DNA of 60,718 bases from Bact-19 sp038319215 (GCA_038319215.1 JBBQCZ010000006.1:1-60718); one strand, 5' to 3'; shown: positions 16,886 through 25,404, counted from the stretch's first letter. The notes: generated from the sequence alone by a model not told the origin. A program made the numbers and translations.

Positions 16886-18559
16886 ATGCAAAAAACAATA
16901 TTACTAACAACGATACTATCATTTGCATTATTAATTAATGCTCAAATAGTGAATATTCCCGACTCAACATTTAAAGCTTTATTAGTTGAGAATAAAACTA
17001 TTAATACTAACGGAGATGGAGAAATACAATTAAGTGAAGCATTGGCTACTGATTCAATTATCGTTCCTAGTAGTAAAATTTCCGACCTAACTGGAATTGA
17101 GGCATTTACTAACCTGATTAGTTTAGATTGTAGAGATAATGAATTAACCAAATTAGATATTCGCAACAATACAGCTCTGAAAGAATTATATTGCAACTGT
17201 AATCAATTAACCACATTAGATGTAAGCAATAATAAAGCCTTGTCTAAGTTATGTTGTTATAATACAGACGTTTACTTGTTATTTGACGAATATAACCAAA
17301 TAACGACATTGGATATTAGCAATAATATTGCTCTTGAGTATTTAGATTGTGGTTTTAATAAAATAATCACATTAGATATTAGCAAGAATACAGCTCTTGA
17401 GTACTTAGATTGTGGTTTTAATAGATTAATTTCATTGAATGTAAGCAATAATATCACACTGAAAGAATTGACTTGCGAAAATAATAAATTAAACACATTA
17501 GATGTTAGTAATAATACTGCACTGGATTTTTTAAATTGTACTAGGAATAATTTAACCAGTTTAGATGTAACCAACAATATCGCTCTGAAAGAATTATTTT
17601 GCGAAGATAATAAATTGACCACCTTAGATGTTAGGAATAATACTGTACTGAATTATTTAAATTGTCGCAGTAATCAATTAATCACATTTGATGCTAGCAA
17701 TAATATCGCACTGAAAGGATTATTTTGCGAAAATAACAAATTAACCACCTTAGATGTTAGTAATAATACTGCACTGAATTTTTTATATTGTTGTCGTAAT
17801 CAAGTAATCACATTAGATGTAAGCAATAATATCGTTCTGAAAGAATTATCTTGCGAAAATAACAAATTAACTACATTAGATATTAGTAATAATACTGCTC
17901 TGGAGTCTTTAGCTTGTCGTTATAATGAATTAACTACATTAAATGTTAGTAATAATCCAGCACTGGGGTATTTAGGTTGTGGTTATAATGAATTAACTAC
18001 ATTCGATGTGAGCAACGCTACTTCTCTGAAAGAATTATTTTGCGAAGATAATAATTTAACCACCTTAGATGTTAGTAATAATACTGTACTGAATTATTTA
18101 AATTGTCGCAGTAATCAATTAATCACATTAGATGCTAGCAATAATATCGCTCTGAAAGTATTATATTGCGAACACAACAAATTAAACATATTAAATATTA
18201 GTAATAACCCTGCACTGGAGTATTTAGGTTGTGGTTATAATGGATTAACTATATTCGATGTGAGCAACGATACTGCTCTGAAAGAATTGTTTTGCGAACA
18301 CAATAAATTAACCACATTAGATATTAGCAAAAATGCTGTTCTTAATAATTTAGTGTGTTCTGAAAATCAATTGACAAGCTTAAAAATGGATAATGGATAT
18401 AATACAAAATTCTATAATTTTAGTGCTAAAGACAATCCTAACTTAAACTGTATTGAAGTAGATGACACAGCCTATGCAACAACACAATGGACAAAATATG
18501 TAGATATTCATTCTTCTTTTAGTAATGATTGTAAACCGAGGTTTTTAGAGGATAAATAA
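16886..18559 (+). CDS. Secreted leucine-rich-repeat protein
   Basis: A 557-residue protein with a signal peptide (about 19 residues, ending INAQ), a short N-terminal segment (IPDSTFKALLVENKTINTNGDGEIQLSEA split by a calcium-like NGDGE stretch), and then about twenty 21-residue LRR units of the type LTTLDVSNNTALKELFCEDNK, with Cys at a fixed place in most units. The end has the NPNLNCIEVDD cap and an S-F-S-x-D-C segment as in many Bacteroidota LRR proteins. The type IX secretion sorting domain that often follows is absent, and the protein stops 8 residues later. Neighbouring DNA repeats and the IS110 element suggest an accessory gene. Its target is unknown; such proteins are usually surface adhesins. 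Confidence 0.88.
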   Translation: MQKTILLTTILSFALLINAQIVNIPDSTFKALLVENKTINTNGDGEIQLSEALATDSIIVPSSKISDLTGIEAFTNLISLDCRDNELTKLDIRNNTALKELYCNCNQLTTLDVSNNKALSKLCCYNTDVYLLFDEYNQITTLDISNNIALEYLDCGFNKIITLDISKNTALEYLDCGFNRLISLNVSNNITLKELTCENNKLNTLDVSNNTALDFLNCTRNNLTSLDVTNNIALKELFCEDNKLTTLDVRNNTVLNYLNCRSNQLITFDASNNIALKGLFCENNKLTTLDVSNNTALNFLYCCRNQVITLDVSNNIVLKELSCENNKLTTLDISNNTALESLACRYNELTTLNVSNNPALGYLGCGYNELTTFDVSNATSLKELFCEDNNLTTLDVSNNTVLNYLNCRSNQLITLDASNNIALKVLYCEHNKLNILNISNNPALEYLGCGYNGLTIFDVSNDTALKELFCEHNKLTTLDISKNAVLNNLVCSENQLTSLKMDNGYNTKFYNFSAKDNPNLNCIEVDDTAYATTQWTKYVDIHSSFSNDCKPRFLEDK

Positions 18560-18589
18560 TTATTTCTTCTCTTAATTAAGAAGTGCCTA

Positions 18590-18616
18590 CCCTTCGACTT
18601 TCGCCGCGGCGAAGGG
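18590..18616. repeat. GC-rich palindrome (REP-like)
   Basis: CCCTTCG (18590-18596) pairs with CGAAGGG (18610-18616), and inside it TTCGCCG/CGGCGAA (18600-18613) is a perfect 14-base palindrome. The segment is sharply GC-rich for this genome and sits as an insertion in the right copy of the direct repeat. Confidence 0.65.
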
Positions 18617-18627
18617 ATTGCAGTAAA

Positions 18628-18685
18628 TAAACGATTTGACTCCTTTGTTTTTCATTCGTGTTAATTAGTGTTATTAGTGGACAGC
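18628..18685 (+). repeat. 58-bp direct repeat, right copy
   Basis: Identical to 16724-16781. The two copies bracket the LRR gene. Confidence 0.9.
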
Positions 18686-19000
18686 CTTTTTTACTTCAGT
18701 TGCGATGCGCTGAGCGGCATACAGGATTGGCTCGTGTGTGCGTTGCACTGAGTATTCTAAGTAAAAACCAAATTAATTTTAAGTTTTTTTTAGGCATAGA
18801 GTTCTCAAAAAATATCAAAGGACTATCCACCAAATGGAAGCCCTTTGATTTGACATTTTCGTCGAACACCAATATTATCCCTATTTGGTTGCTCTTCAGC
18901 AGAGCCAAAGTCCGTTTATATTGGCAATAACAAAATTATAAAATATTTTATAGAATAGAATTATAAGTGGAAAATACTCAGGAAAATGTTTCTTTGCGAG

Positions 19001-19993
19001 TTATACTGCCCGTCTAAAATATGGCTCATCGCGTTTAACAACTGCAAAAACACGATATACCAATTTACATGCAACAGCATTTATTACAGACATTTTATGT
19101 TTTCCTTCACTAATTTTTCTGGCATAGTACGAACTTATTTCCTGATCATGAGCAATGGCAGTATTTGCTGCTTTAAAAAGGGCAGCTTTTAACTCCTTAT
19201 TCCTGTAATGACTTGTCTTAGTCCGTCCTTTAACGCTTGTTCCTGAAGAATACTCAAATGGTGCGAGCCCACAATAGCAATTAAATTTTCTTGGATTTTC
19301 AAAAGCTGTAAAATTGTTAGTACTAACAAGAAATTGCGAGGCAGTAATCAACCCGATTCCCAGTATGGCTGTAATCTTCTTGTAGTTTTTGTCCAAATTC
19401 TCATTTCCTTTGATAATGTCTTTAATCTGAACTTCGATTTTCTTTATCAGACTATCATATCTGCTGATTTCTTTTTCCTGTTGTTTTATTTCATCTCGCA
19501 AAGGAATAATTTTCGCAGATATTTTTAACGACTTTACAGAATTTTTGAATTGTGTTCTGATTTTGACATACTGCCCTCTGAGTGTCAATAACGTTTTAAC
19601 TTTCATAATTTCATCAGAAGGTAATCTTGTTGGCTTTAACTTATAGTTGTTGACAGCCAAGTACATTGCAATTCTTTTTGCATCTACAGAGTCTGTTTTT
19701 CCTCTTACCATACCAGACGACTTTATTATTTCCAGTGAAGGAACCATAGAGTAATCTATATTAAACTCCGACAAGACACTGGCTAACATTAATCCATAAT
19801 TACCTGTATGTTCAAAACAAACCCAGATACTTCCACCATCAGACTCTTTCTTTAAATGTTTAATTAAAATTTTGATCCCTTTTTTGTCATTCTCGATTTT
19901 TTCTACTGCAATAATTGTCTTGTTTTCTCCATTACAAATGGCATAATCCAAAGAATCTTTCGAGATGTCGATTCCACAAAATAAATTTTTCAT
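19001..19993 (-). CDS. IS110-family transposase (DEDD recombinase)
   Basis: A full-length 330-residue IS110-family recombinase. The RuvC-like N-terminal domain has the DEDD set: Asp9 (GIDISKD), Glu61 (VCFEHTGNYG), Asp101 and Asp104 (GKTDSVDAKR). A coiled coil follows (about 150-200), then the Tnp/transposase_20 domain with ILGIGLITASQ and YCGLAPFEYSSGTSVKG, where Ser250 is the likely catalytic serine, and SHYRNKELKAALFKAA. No frameshift or stop is seen, so it may be active. Family members use an RNA from the element's own non-coding end to choose donor and target. Confidence 0.93.
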   Translation of the reverse strand: MKNLFCGIDISKDSLDYAICNGENKTIIAVEKIENDKKGIKILIKHLKKESDGGSIWVCFEHTGNYGLMLASVLSEFNIDYSMVPSLEIIKSSGMVRGKTDSVDAKRIAMYLAVNNYKLKPTRLPSDEIMKVKTLLTLRGQYVKIRTQFKNSVKSLKISAKIIPLRDEIKQQEKEISRYDSLIKKIEVQIKDIIKGNENLDKNYKKITAILGIGLITASQFLVSTNNFTAFENPRKFNCYCGLAPFEYSSGTSVKGRTKTSHYRNKELKAALFKAANTAIAHDQEISSYYARKISEGKHKMSVINAVACKLVYRVFAVVKRDEPYFRRAV

Positions 19994-20009
19994 AGTTTTA
20001 CATTTAAGT

Positions 20010-20188
20010 TTATAACTACTGAATGAACCAAGTTGGATTTTACGCTAAAACCATTAATAGGCCGCAAACCTAACATTCTAATTGGCACTAGAATCCAGGA
20101 GAAAGTGAGGTCTGATACTCAAGATAAGCCATAATGCTTAGCTGTCGAACTAGTTCACCTCTCTTTCTCTGGTTCTTCAGTTATAACT
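20010..20188 (-). ncRNA. Candidate IS110 bridge RNA (structured leader)
   Basis: Read on the minus strand upstream of the transposase, this segment is enclosed by a long imperfect inverted repeat (20170-20188 with 20010-20030). It holds two hairpins with large internal loops. Hairpin one: CCAGAGAAAGAGAGGT (20172-20157) with ACCTCACTTTCTCCTGG (20111-20095), with inner stem TAAGC/GCTTA (20140-20136, 20129-20125). Hairpin two: TGGATT/AATCCA (20097-20092, 20039-20034) with inner stem TAGG/CCTA (20072-20069, 20061-20058). This is the layout of target- and donor-binding loops in IS110 bridge RNAs. It is inferred from structure only. Confidence 0.5.
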
Positions 20189-20342
20189 AACTAAAATTAA
20201 TTAATTAAATTCACTTTGCAAAACTAATGGCCTGCCGAAGGGTCGAAGTGTTCTGCGTACTTACTTTTCAACTAACTCATCACCTAAACAATCTTCACAT
20301 TTTTGTGTTTATCATTCTAACCTTAACTAAAACAACAATTTT

Positions 20343-20885
20343 ATGTCAATAATAAGCTTTGGAGAATACGTCGATGATAAATCATACAAAGTACTGGATG
20401 AAAGACGCATGAGAGCAAGTGCTGGTATTATGTTATTATTTGGAACTATCACTGCGATAAATGGTTTTGTTTTGCAGAATTACGAAATCATTCCATACAT
20501 TATAGGCGCTTTTGTGCTAAATTTTTTAATTGGAATTTTTATTAATCCAAAGTATGCCCCAACTGTTTTACTAGCATGGTTGTTTGTGAGAAAACAAACT
20601 CCTCTATACATTGGCGCTGTCCAAAAAAAGTTCGCATGGTGTATTGGTCTCGGCTTATCCTCAACAATTTTTGTTTTATCTCTGTTTTTACAATCAGATA
20701 TCGCATTCTTTCAACCAGTTTGCATGCTCTGTTTTATTTGCCTGTTTGTGTTATATCTCGAAACTGCATTCGCAATTTGTCTGGGTTGCAAAGTTTATAA
20801 CTTATTTATTTGGTTGAAAATCCTGCCAAAACCTAAGGAAAGACCAAATTGTATGGGAAATAGTTGTGATATTCCCCAAAAATAG
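20343..20885 (+). CDS. DUF4395 family membrane protein
   Basis: A 180-residue membrane protein with about four hydrophobic segments (roughly residues 27-45, 48-66, 97-114 and 121-141). The family marks are INPKYAPTVLLAWLFVRKQTPLYIGAVQKKFAWCIGLGL and a Cys-rich part (CMLCFICLF, then AICLGCKVYN). The function of DUF4395 is unknown; some members are linked with sulfur or thiol metabolism genes, which is not visible here. It is the first chromosomal gene right of the IS element, and it converges on cutC with a two-base gap. Confidence 0.8.
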   Translation: MSIISFGEYVDDKSYKVLDERRMRASAGIMLLFGTITAINGFVLQNYEIIPYIIGAFVLNFLIGIFINPKYAPTVLLAWLFVRKQTPLYIGAVQKKFAWCIGLGLSSTIFVLSLFLQSDIAFFQPVCMLCFICLFVLYLETAFAICLGCKVYNLFIWLKILPKPKERPNCMGNSCDIPQK

Positions 20886-20887
20886 TA

Positions 20888-21625
20888 TTATCCCAAAATC
20901 TCAATCATCTTTTTTATCTTCTCAACAGACGAAAAATTATAACCATAATCATCTTCTATAAATACATGACCTAAGCCATCTGGTCTTCTTGAGTACTGGC
21001 AATTATCCTTTTGATATTCGGATGCCGAAAAGTGAAAATCATTAATTCCAGCGTCTCTTAAAACGGTAGCGTTATCTTCATTTAATCCACCGCCCGGCAT
21101 AATAATAATTTTATCGCCGTAAAGTTTGTGCAGTTTTAGTAAATTTTGCACCCCGCCATCAATTTTAGCACTGCCGCCACTACAAAGGACTCTAGCCACA
21201 TTTAAGTTAATCAGAGTTTTAAATCCTCGCTCAATATCAATCGAAAAATCTATCCCGCGATGAAAAGTAAACTCTAAAGGTTTGGTAATTTCTACCAAAA
21301 TTTTTGTTTTTTCAGCGTCAATACTACCATCGTTCATTAATATACCCGAAACAATGCCGTTAACTCCAAGTTTTTTTAATTCAACAATATCCGAACACAT
21401 AATTTCAAACTCTTCATCGCTATAAACAAAATTTCCAGCACGAGGTCTTAATAGAATATTAATTGGAATTACCGAAATTTCCAAGGCCTTCTTCACAAAA
21501 GAAAGTGTGGGTGTAATTCCTCCCGTTGACAAAGCCGAACACAATTCAATTCTATCAGCACCAGCCTCATTTGCATTTTCTACCGACTGCAAAGTATCAC
21601 AACATATTTCTAAAATTCTTTTCAT
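20888..21625 (-). CDS. cutC: CutC family protein
   Basis: A TIM-barrel protein of the CutC family, named for copper homeostasis in E. coli, though the biochemical role remains uncertain. The 245-residue product has the N-terminal LEICCDTLQSVENANEAGADRIELC motif (split by the first strand), INILLRPRAGNFVYSDEEFE, FHRGID and the VLCSGGSAKIDGG and MPGGGLNEDN loops. The ATG at 21625 is chosen because the upstream extension to 21670 is not family-like. It is divergent from the glycosidase-like gene at 21732, with 106 bases between them. Confidence 0.92.
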   Translation of the reverse strand: MKRILEICCDTLQSVENANEAGADRIELCSALSTGGITPTLSFVKKALEISVIPINILLRPRAGNFVYSDEEFEIMCSDIVELKKLGVNGIVSGILMNDGSIDAEKTKILVEITKPLEFTFHRGIDFSIDIERGFKTLINLNVARVLCSGGSAKIDGGVQNLLKLHKLYGDKIIIMPGGGLNEDNATVLRDAGINDFHFSASEYQKDNCQYSRRPDGLGHVFIEDDYGYNFSSVEKIKKMIEILG

Positions 21626-21731
21626 ATCTAAAACTCTTTTAACCCAACAAACTTTTAAACAGTTTGGCACAATTTTTATTTCATTTCAAAAATACGTATC
21701 TTTATCGAAGTTTTCTAAAGTTTTTATAAAT

Positions 21732-23537
21732 ATGAAAAAAATACTAATTATAATTCTCGGCTTTTGGCTAACACAACCGCTTTTCTCACAGCAGGATATG
21801 TACAGTTTTCCAAATCAAATAAAATGCACACTTTTTCCATCGAGTATAAACGACGCCCCAGAATATTATACTGCAAAAGGCTCGTGGTTCGGATTTACCT
21901 TACCTGCAACCGATGATACAGAAAACTACGGGAAATTTGGTGGCCCTTATTGCATGAAAACAAATAAATGGATTTCACCATCTTTACTTCAATTTGATTT
22001 CGGGGTAGCTGGCAAAGGATCTATTCCCTTGGCATCGGCAAATGAAACAGAGTTTTCTCAACTTCCAGGTATGCTGTATCAAAAATTTGTTTTCCCTGAT
22101 TACCTCATCGAACTAAAGTTAAACTTCATTTCGCCACGCACAACTCTTTACCAAGCAACGGCAATAAATACTTCCGATAAAGCTAAAAGCATTTCAATGA
22201 TGCTTACCGGAGAAATGTTTGAAGGCCTTGGCGAAGCAGAAAAATTTACAGATGGCTGGATGTTTAAAATTGATAAGAAAGATGATGTTTTTTGGTTGGT
22301 TAGATTTAGACTAGATGGTGAAATGGAACTTACTTATTCTACTCAAGATTATCAATTTTCATACAAACAACTTCAAACAATTGCACCTGGCGACACATTA
22401 AAAATTGTAGCAGTAGTTTCCGAATATTTTAAAGGAGACCAGAAGCAAGATGTGGTATTTGCATCAGAAGCACTAAACGACCCCCAAACTCAAGTTGACA
22501 AAAACTATGGTTTATGGCAATATATTCTCAGTAAAATAAACAACACAAACCCCGAACTTAAAAAGTTATGCCTTAAAAGTGTTCAAACATTCTATTTAAA
22601 TATGCGCAGCTTTTTACCAGGATTTGGAAACTATAATCTAGTTTCTGGAACAGGAATTCGCGATCATTATATAAACACAGACGAATCGTGGCTTATTTCA
22701 ACTGGACTTATATTTTTCGATACAAAATTAGCAATGCACCAGCTTGTTACAATTTTGTCGGCCCAAAATACGGATGGCTCTATAAATAAATATGTACCAA
22801 TTGATGTTGGCCAAAAACTTCCCAACATCCTTAGCGAAAAGCCAATGGCGGCCTGGACTGCATACAATATCTATTCAGCAGACCCTGATAAGGGATTTTT
22901 AGGCACTGTATTTCCATTAATTGAAGCTAATCATAATTATTGGTATGAAAATCGCGACGCCAATAAAAATTTATGGTGCGAAGATGAAGAAGGTGTCGAA
23001 ACCGTAAAAATCAATGCAATGCTATTTACAGAAAAGTTTTGCCTGAAAAAAATGGCCGAAATCCTCGAAGATTCAGTTAAGGTAAATTTATATCAAGGGC
23101 AAATCAATCAAATAAAAAAAGAGTTTAGTAAATACTTTGTTGATAAAGACAATAAGAGATATTGCAATTACGATTTAAAAACAAACACTTACGTAATTAC
23201 AGAAGATGTTATTGGATACTGCCTTTGGTCGGGATTAGCAACTTACGAAAGTGCTGAAATATATGCAATCGAAATTGACAAACATATTTTTGATGGATAT
23301 TATGACGAGCTTTTTGCATCGGGAAATTACGATATAGAATACTATTATTTCTTAATTGCAGGTTTAAAACAATATACACTTGTTGACATTTCAAATGACA
23401 TAAAAACTAAATTATTAAATCAACAGCTTAAAACATATAATACAACAACTTTGGAATATTTTGACCCTAGCACTAATTTAAAAATAAAAAATTCTACTGT
23501 TATGGCTGCTGTTTTAACACTTTTAATAAACTATTGA
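21732..23537 (+). CDS. Exported six-hairpin glycosidase-like protein
   Basis: A 601-residue protein with a signal peptide (MKKILIIILGFWLTQPLFSQ). The N-terminal 300 residues look like a beta-sandwich domain (FGFTLPATDD, TLYQATAINTSDKAKS). The C-terminal half has the helical pattern of six-hairpin glycosidases related to GH63/MGH1-type enzymes (RDHYINTDESWLISTGLIFF, QNTDGSINKYVP, EKPMAAWTAYN, NHNYWYENRD, VKINAMLFTEKFCLKKMAEIL, VIGYCLWSGLATYE). It probably cleaves an alpha-linked sugar in the periplasm; the substrate cannot be predicted. The open frame extends back to 21507 through cutC, but the signal peptide fixes the start at 21732. Confidence 0.7.
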   Translation: MKKILIIILGFWLTQPLFSQQDMYSFPNQIKCTLFPSSINDAPEYYTAKGSWFGFTLPATDDTENYGKFGGPYCMKTNKWISPSLLQFDFGVAGKGSIPLASANETEFSQLPGMLYQKFVFPDYLIELKLNFISPRTTLYQATAINTSDKAKSISMMLTGEMFEGLGEAEKFTDGWMFKIDKKDDVFWLVRFRLDGEMELTYSTQDYQFSYKQLQTIAPGDTLKIVAVVSEYFKGDQKQDVVFASEALNDPQTQVDKNYGLWQYILSKINNTNPELKKLCLKSVQTFYLNMRSFLPGFGNYNLVSGTGIRDHYINTDESWLISTGLIFFDTKLAMHQLVTILSAQNTDGSINKYVPIDVGQKLPNILSEKPMAAWTAYNIYSADPDKGFLGTVFPLIEANHNYWYENRDANKNLWCEDEEGVETVKINAMLFTEKFCLKKMAEILEDSVKVNLYQGQINQIKKEFSKYFVDKDNKRYCNYDLKTNTYVITEDVIGYCLWSGLATYESAEIYAIEIDKHIFDGYYDELFASGNYDIEYYYFLIAGLKQYTLVDISNDIKTKLLNQQLKTYNTTTLEYFDPSTNLKIKNSTVMAAVLTLLINY

Positions 23538-23864
23538 TCTAATTTAAAATATTTAGTTTTCTAATTTCAGATCATTATTGTCTGATAAAATTTAGCATTT
23601 TTATTATCTGCCACAGAATACCCAGATTATATCACTTTAATCTCTGCAAACATTAAAAGCAGCTTAGCAAATTTGCGTAAATTGAAAGGGTTGTGAAAAA
23701 TTAAGTGCCTATAATTGATTCTCAGAAGTGTTTTAGTGATTTCGGACAATAAATATTACAAATAAACAATTCATTCTTATTATATTTGTATAAATTGTTA
23801 CTAAAACTTTTAGTAAACACATACAACAAACAGAATATTTACATTTATTTGCATAAATCTGACA
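23538..23864. other. Intergenic region
   Basis: This 327-base AT-rich stretch has no ORF or RNA gene that I can support. A TATATTTG box at 23781-23788 is a likely promoter for the downstream aminotransferase, with a leader of about 70 bases. Confidence 0.5.
23781..23788 (+). promoter_or_regulatory. Promoter -7 box of the class V aminotransferase gene
   Basis: TATATTTG is an exact TAnnTTTG match. No clear -33 TTG is seen. Confidence 0.4.
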
Positions 23865-25340
23865 ATGCATATTATGACAGAATTAGAAAAGTATTTTAAT
23901 AAATTTAGAAACAACACAATTGGTTGTGATACCAAACATAAAACTGTTTGCGGGGAAAAACCTTTAATTTATGCAGACTGGATAGCCAGTGGCAGACTGT
24001 ATGGTCCAATTGAAGAGAAATTTATTAATACTATAGGCCCATTTGTTGCAAATACTCATACAGAATCTAGTACCACTGGAACCTTAATGACAAACGCTTA
24101 TCATCAGGCCAAGCATATAATAAAGAAACACGTTAATGCCGGACCAAACGATGTTTTAATTACTCCAGGTTTTGGCATGACTGCTGCAATTGTTAAACTT
24201 CAGAGAATTATCGGGCTCAAATTGTGTGGGAAAATAACTGGCAAACATTGCCTTGCAGAATCAGAAAAACCTGTTGTATTTATTACTCACATGGAACATC
24301 ACTCTAACCACACTTCTTGGTACGAAACTGTTGCAGATGTGGTTATCTTAAAACCAACAAAAGGATTACTAGTTGACACAACCGACCTAGTGCTAAAACT
24401 TGAAGAATATAGAGACAGAAAAGTAAAGATAGGATCATTCACAGCTTGCTCAAATGTTACGGGTGTTCACACTCCATATCACCAACTCGCAAAAATAATG
24501 CACCGCTATGGAGGATTGTGTTTTGTCGATTTTGCCGCTTCCGCTCCGTACGAAGAAATAAATATGCACCCCGCCGACCCAGAAGAAAGACTAGATGCAA
24601 TTTTCTTTTCTCCTCACAAATTCTTAGGTGGCCCCGGCTCATCTGGCGTACTAATATTTGACAAGGCACTGTACACTAGTAAAAGCCCCGACAATCCTGG
24701 TGGGGGGACCGTTGAATGGACAAACCCATGGGGAGAATACGAATATTTAAAGGACATCGAAGCCCGCGAAGACGGCGGAACTCCAGGGTTTTTACAATGC
24801 ATGAAAACCGCTTTAGCGATTAAACTTAAAGAAGAAATGGGTACTGATAAAATTATTGCCCGCGAAAAAGAACTTCTAAAAATTGCATTTAACGAACTAA
24901 AAAATATCCCAAAGTTAAGAATACTGGCCGATAATATTAAAGATAGATTGGGAGTAATATCATTCTATATCGAAAATATTCATTATAACCTTATTGTTAA
25001 GCTCCTAAGCGACAAATATGGCATTCAAGTTCGTGGAGGCTGTGCTTGCGCTGGTACTTATGGGCACTTCTTACTAGATGTTACTCACGAAAAATCTAGC
25101 GAAATTACATCGAAAATAAACTCAGGAGATTTGTCTGAAAAACCAGGTTGGGTAAGATTATCATTACATCCAACAATGAAAGACGAGGAACTAAAGACAA
25201 TACTTTTTGCAATAAATGACGTTGCCGTCAACCACCTAGAAATGGCTAAAGATTACTCATACGACAACCACAAAAACGAATTTTATCACAAAAACCCTAT
25301 TAAAACTACTGAAGATTTTTGCAACAAAATTTTTGGTTAA
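23865..25340 (+). CDS. Class V aminotransferase (cysteine desulfurase-like)
   Basis: A PLP enzyme of 491 residues, fold type I, close to the NifS/SufS group. It has THTESSTTGTLM near the N-terminus, the HMEHHSNHTSW loop, the Asp-containing CFVDFAASAPYEEINMHP strand and the PLP-binding Lys in FFSPHKFLGGPGSSGVL. A C-terminal RGGCACAGTYGHFLL segment holds Cys in the region where desulfurases carry their active Cys. The protein is longer than typical SufS (about 400 aa), with an extra C-terminal part (about 60 residues). Both ATG 23865 and ATG 23874 are possible starts. No Fe-S cluster genes are nearby, so the substrate is open. Confidence 0.85.
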   Translation: MHIMTELEKYFNKFRNNTIGCDTKHKTVCGEKPLIYADWIASGRLYGPIEEKFINTIGPFVANTHTESSTTGTLMTNAYHQAKHIIKKHVNAGPNDVLITPGFGMTAAIVKLQRIIGLKLCGKITGKHCLAESEKPVVFITHMEHHSNHTSWYETVADVVILKPTKGLLVDTTDLVLKLEEYRDRKVKIGSFTACSNVTGVHTPYHQLAKIMHRYGGLCFVDFAASAPYEEINMHPADPEERLDAIFFSPHKFLGGPGSSGVLIFDKALYTSKSPDNPGGGTVEWTNPWGEYEYLKDIEAREDGGTPGFLQCMKTALAIKLKEEMGTDKIIAREKELLKIAFNELKNIPKLRILADNIKDRLGVISFYIENIHYNLIVKLLSDKYGIQVRGGCACAGTYGHFLLDVTHEKSSEITSKINSGDLSEKPGWVRLSLHPTMKDEELKTILFAINDVAVNHLEMAKDYSYDNHKNEFYHKNPIKTTEDFCNKIFG

Positions 25341-25404
25341 AAAACTTTAACCTTTTCAAATAAAAATAACACACAAACGTTCTATTGTTGTTTATTGAAA
25401 AATA

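Larger units (their letters stand above)
18560..19000. other. Intergenic region between the LRR gene and the IS110 transposase
   Basis: No convincing gene. It contains a GC-rich palindrome (18590-18616), the right copy of the 58-bp repeat (18628-18685), a GC-richer stretch (18695-18760) unlike the surrounding AT-rich DNA, and an 8-base inverted repeat ATCAAAGG/CCTTTGAT (18814-18821 and 18842-18849). Two short overlapping open frames on opposite strands (18658-18930 and 18696-18908) have no signal of being real. Confidence 0.55.
18998..20219 (-). mobile_element. IS110-family insertion sequence (ends provisional)
   Basis: The element consists of one transposase gene (19001-19993, minus) and a structured non-coding leader upstream of it (about 19994-20190). 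IS110 elements lack the usual terminal inverted repeats, so the ends cannot be seen directly. The same six bases CTTTGC occur at 18992-18997 and 20214-20219, 1222 bases apart, a normal element size, and I use these as provisional limits. With that choice only three bases remain between the transposase stop and the right end. Confidence 0.5.

Noticed and set aside
16886..18559. Regular repeats suggesting a CRISPR array
   Set aside because: The 63-base period is in frame, encodes 21-residue LRR units and has no unique spacers.
18658..18930. 90-residue open frame on the plus strand, and a 70-residue one on the minus strand at 18696-18908
   Set aside because: They overlap on opposite strands inside repeat and IS-flank DNA, have no recognisable domain or start signal, and one begins inside the direct repeat.
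21507..21731. N-terminal extension of the glycosidase-like gene to 21507
   Set aside because: The extension lies antisense to cutC and would bury the clear signal peptide that begins at 21732.
24446..24802. Several open frames inside the class V aminotransferase gene
   Set aside because: They lie in other frames of a well-supported gene and show no family pattern.
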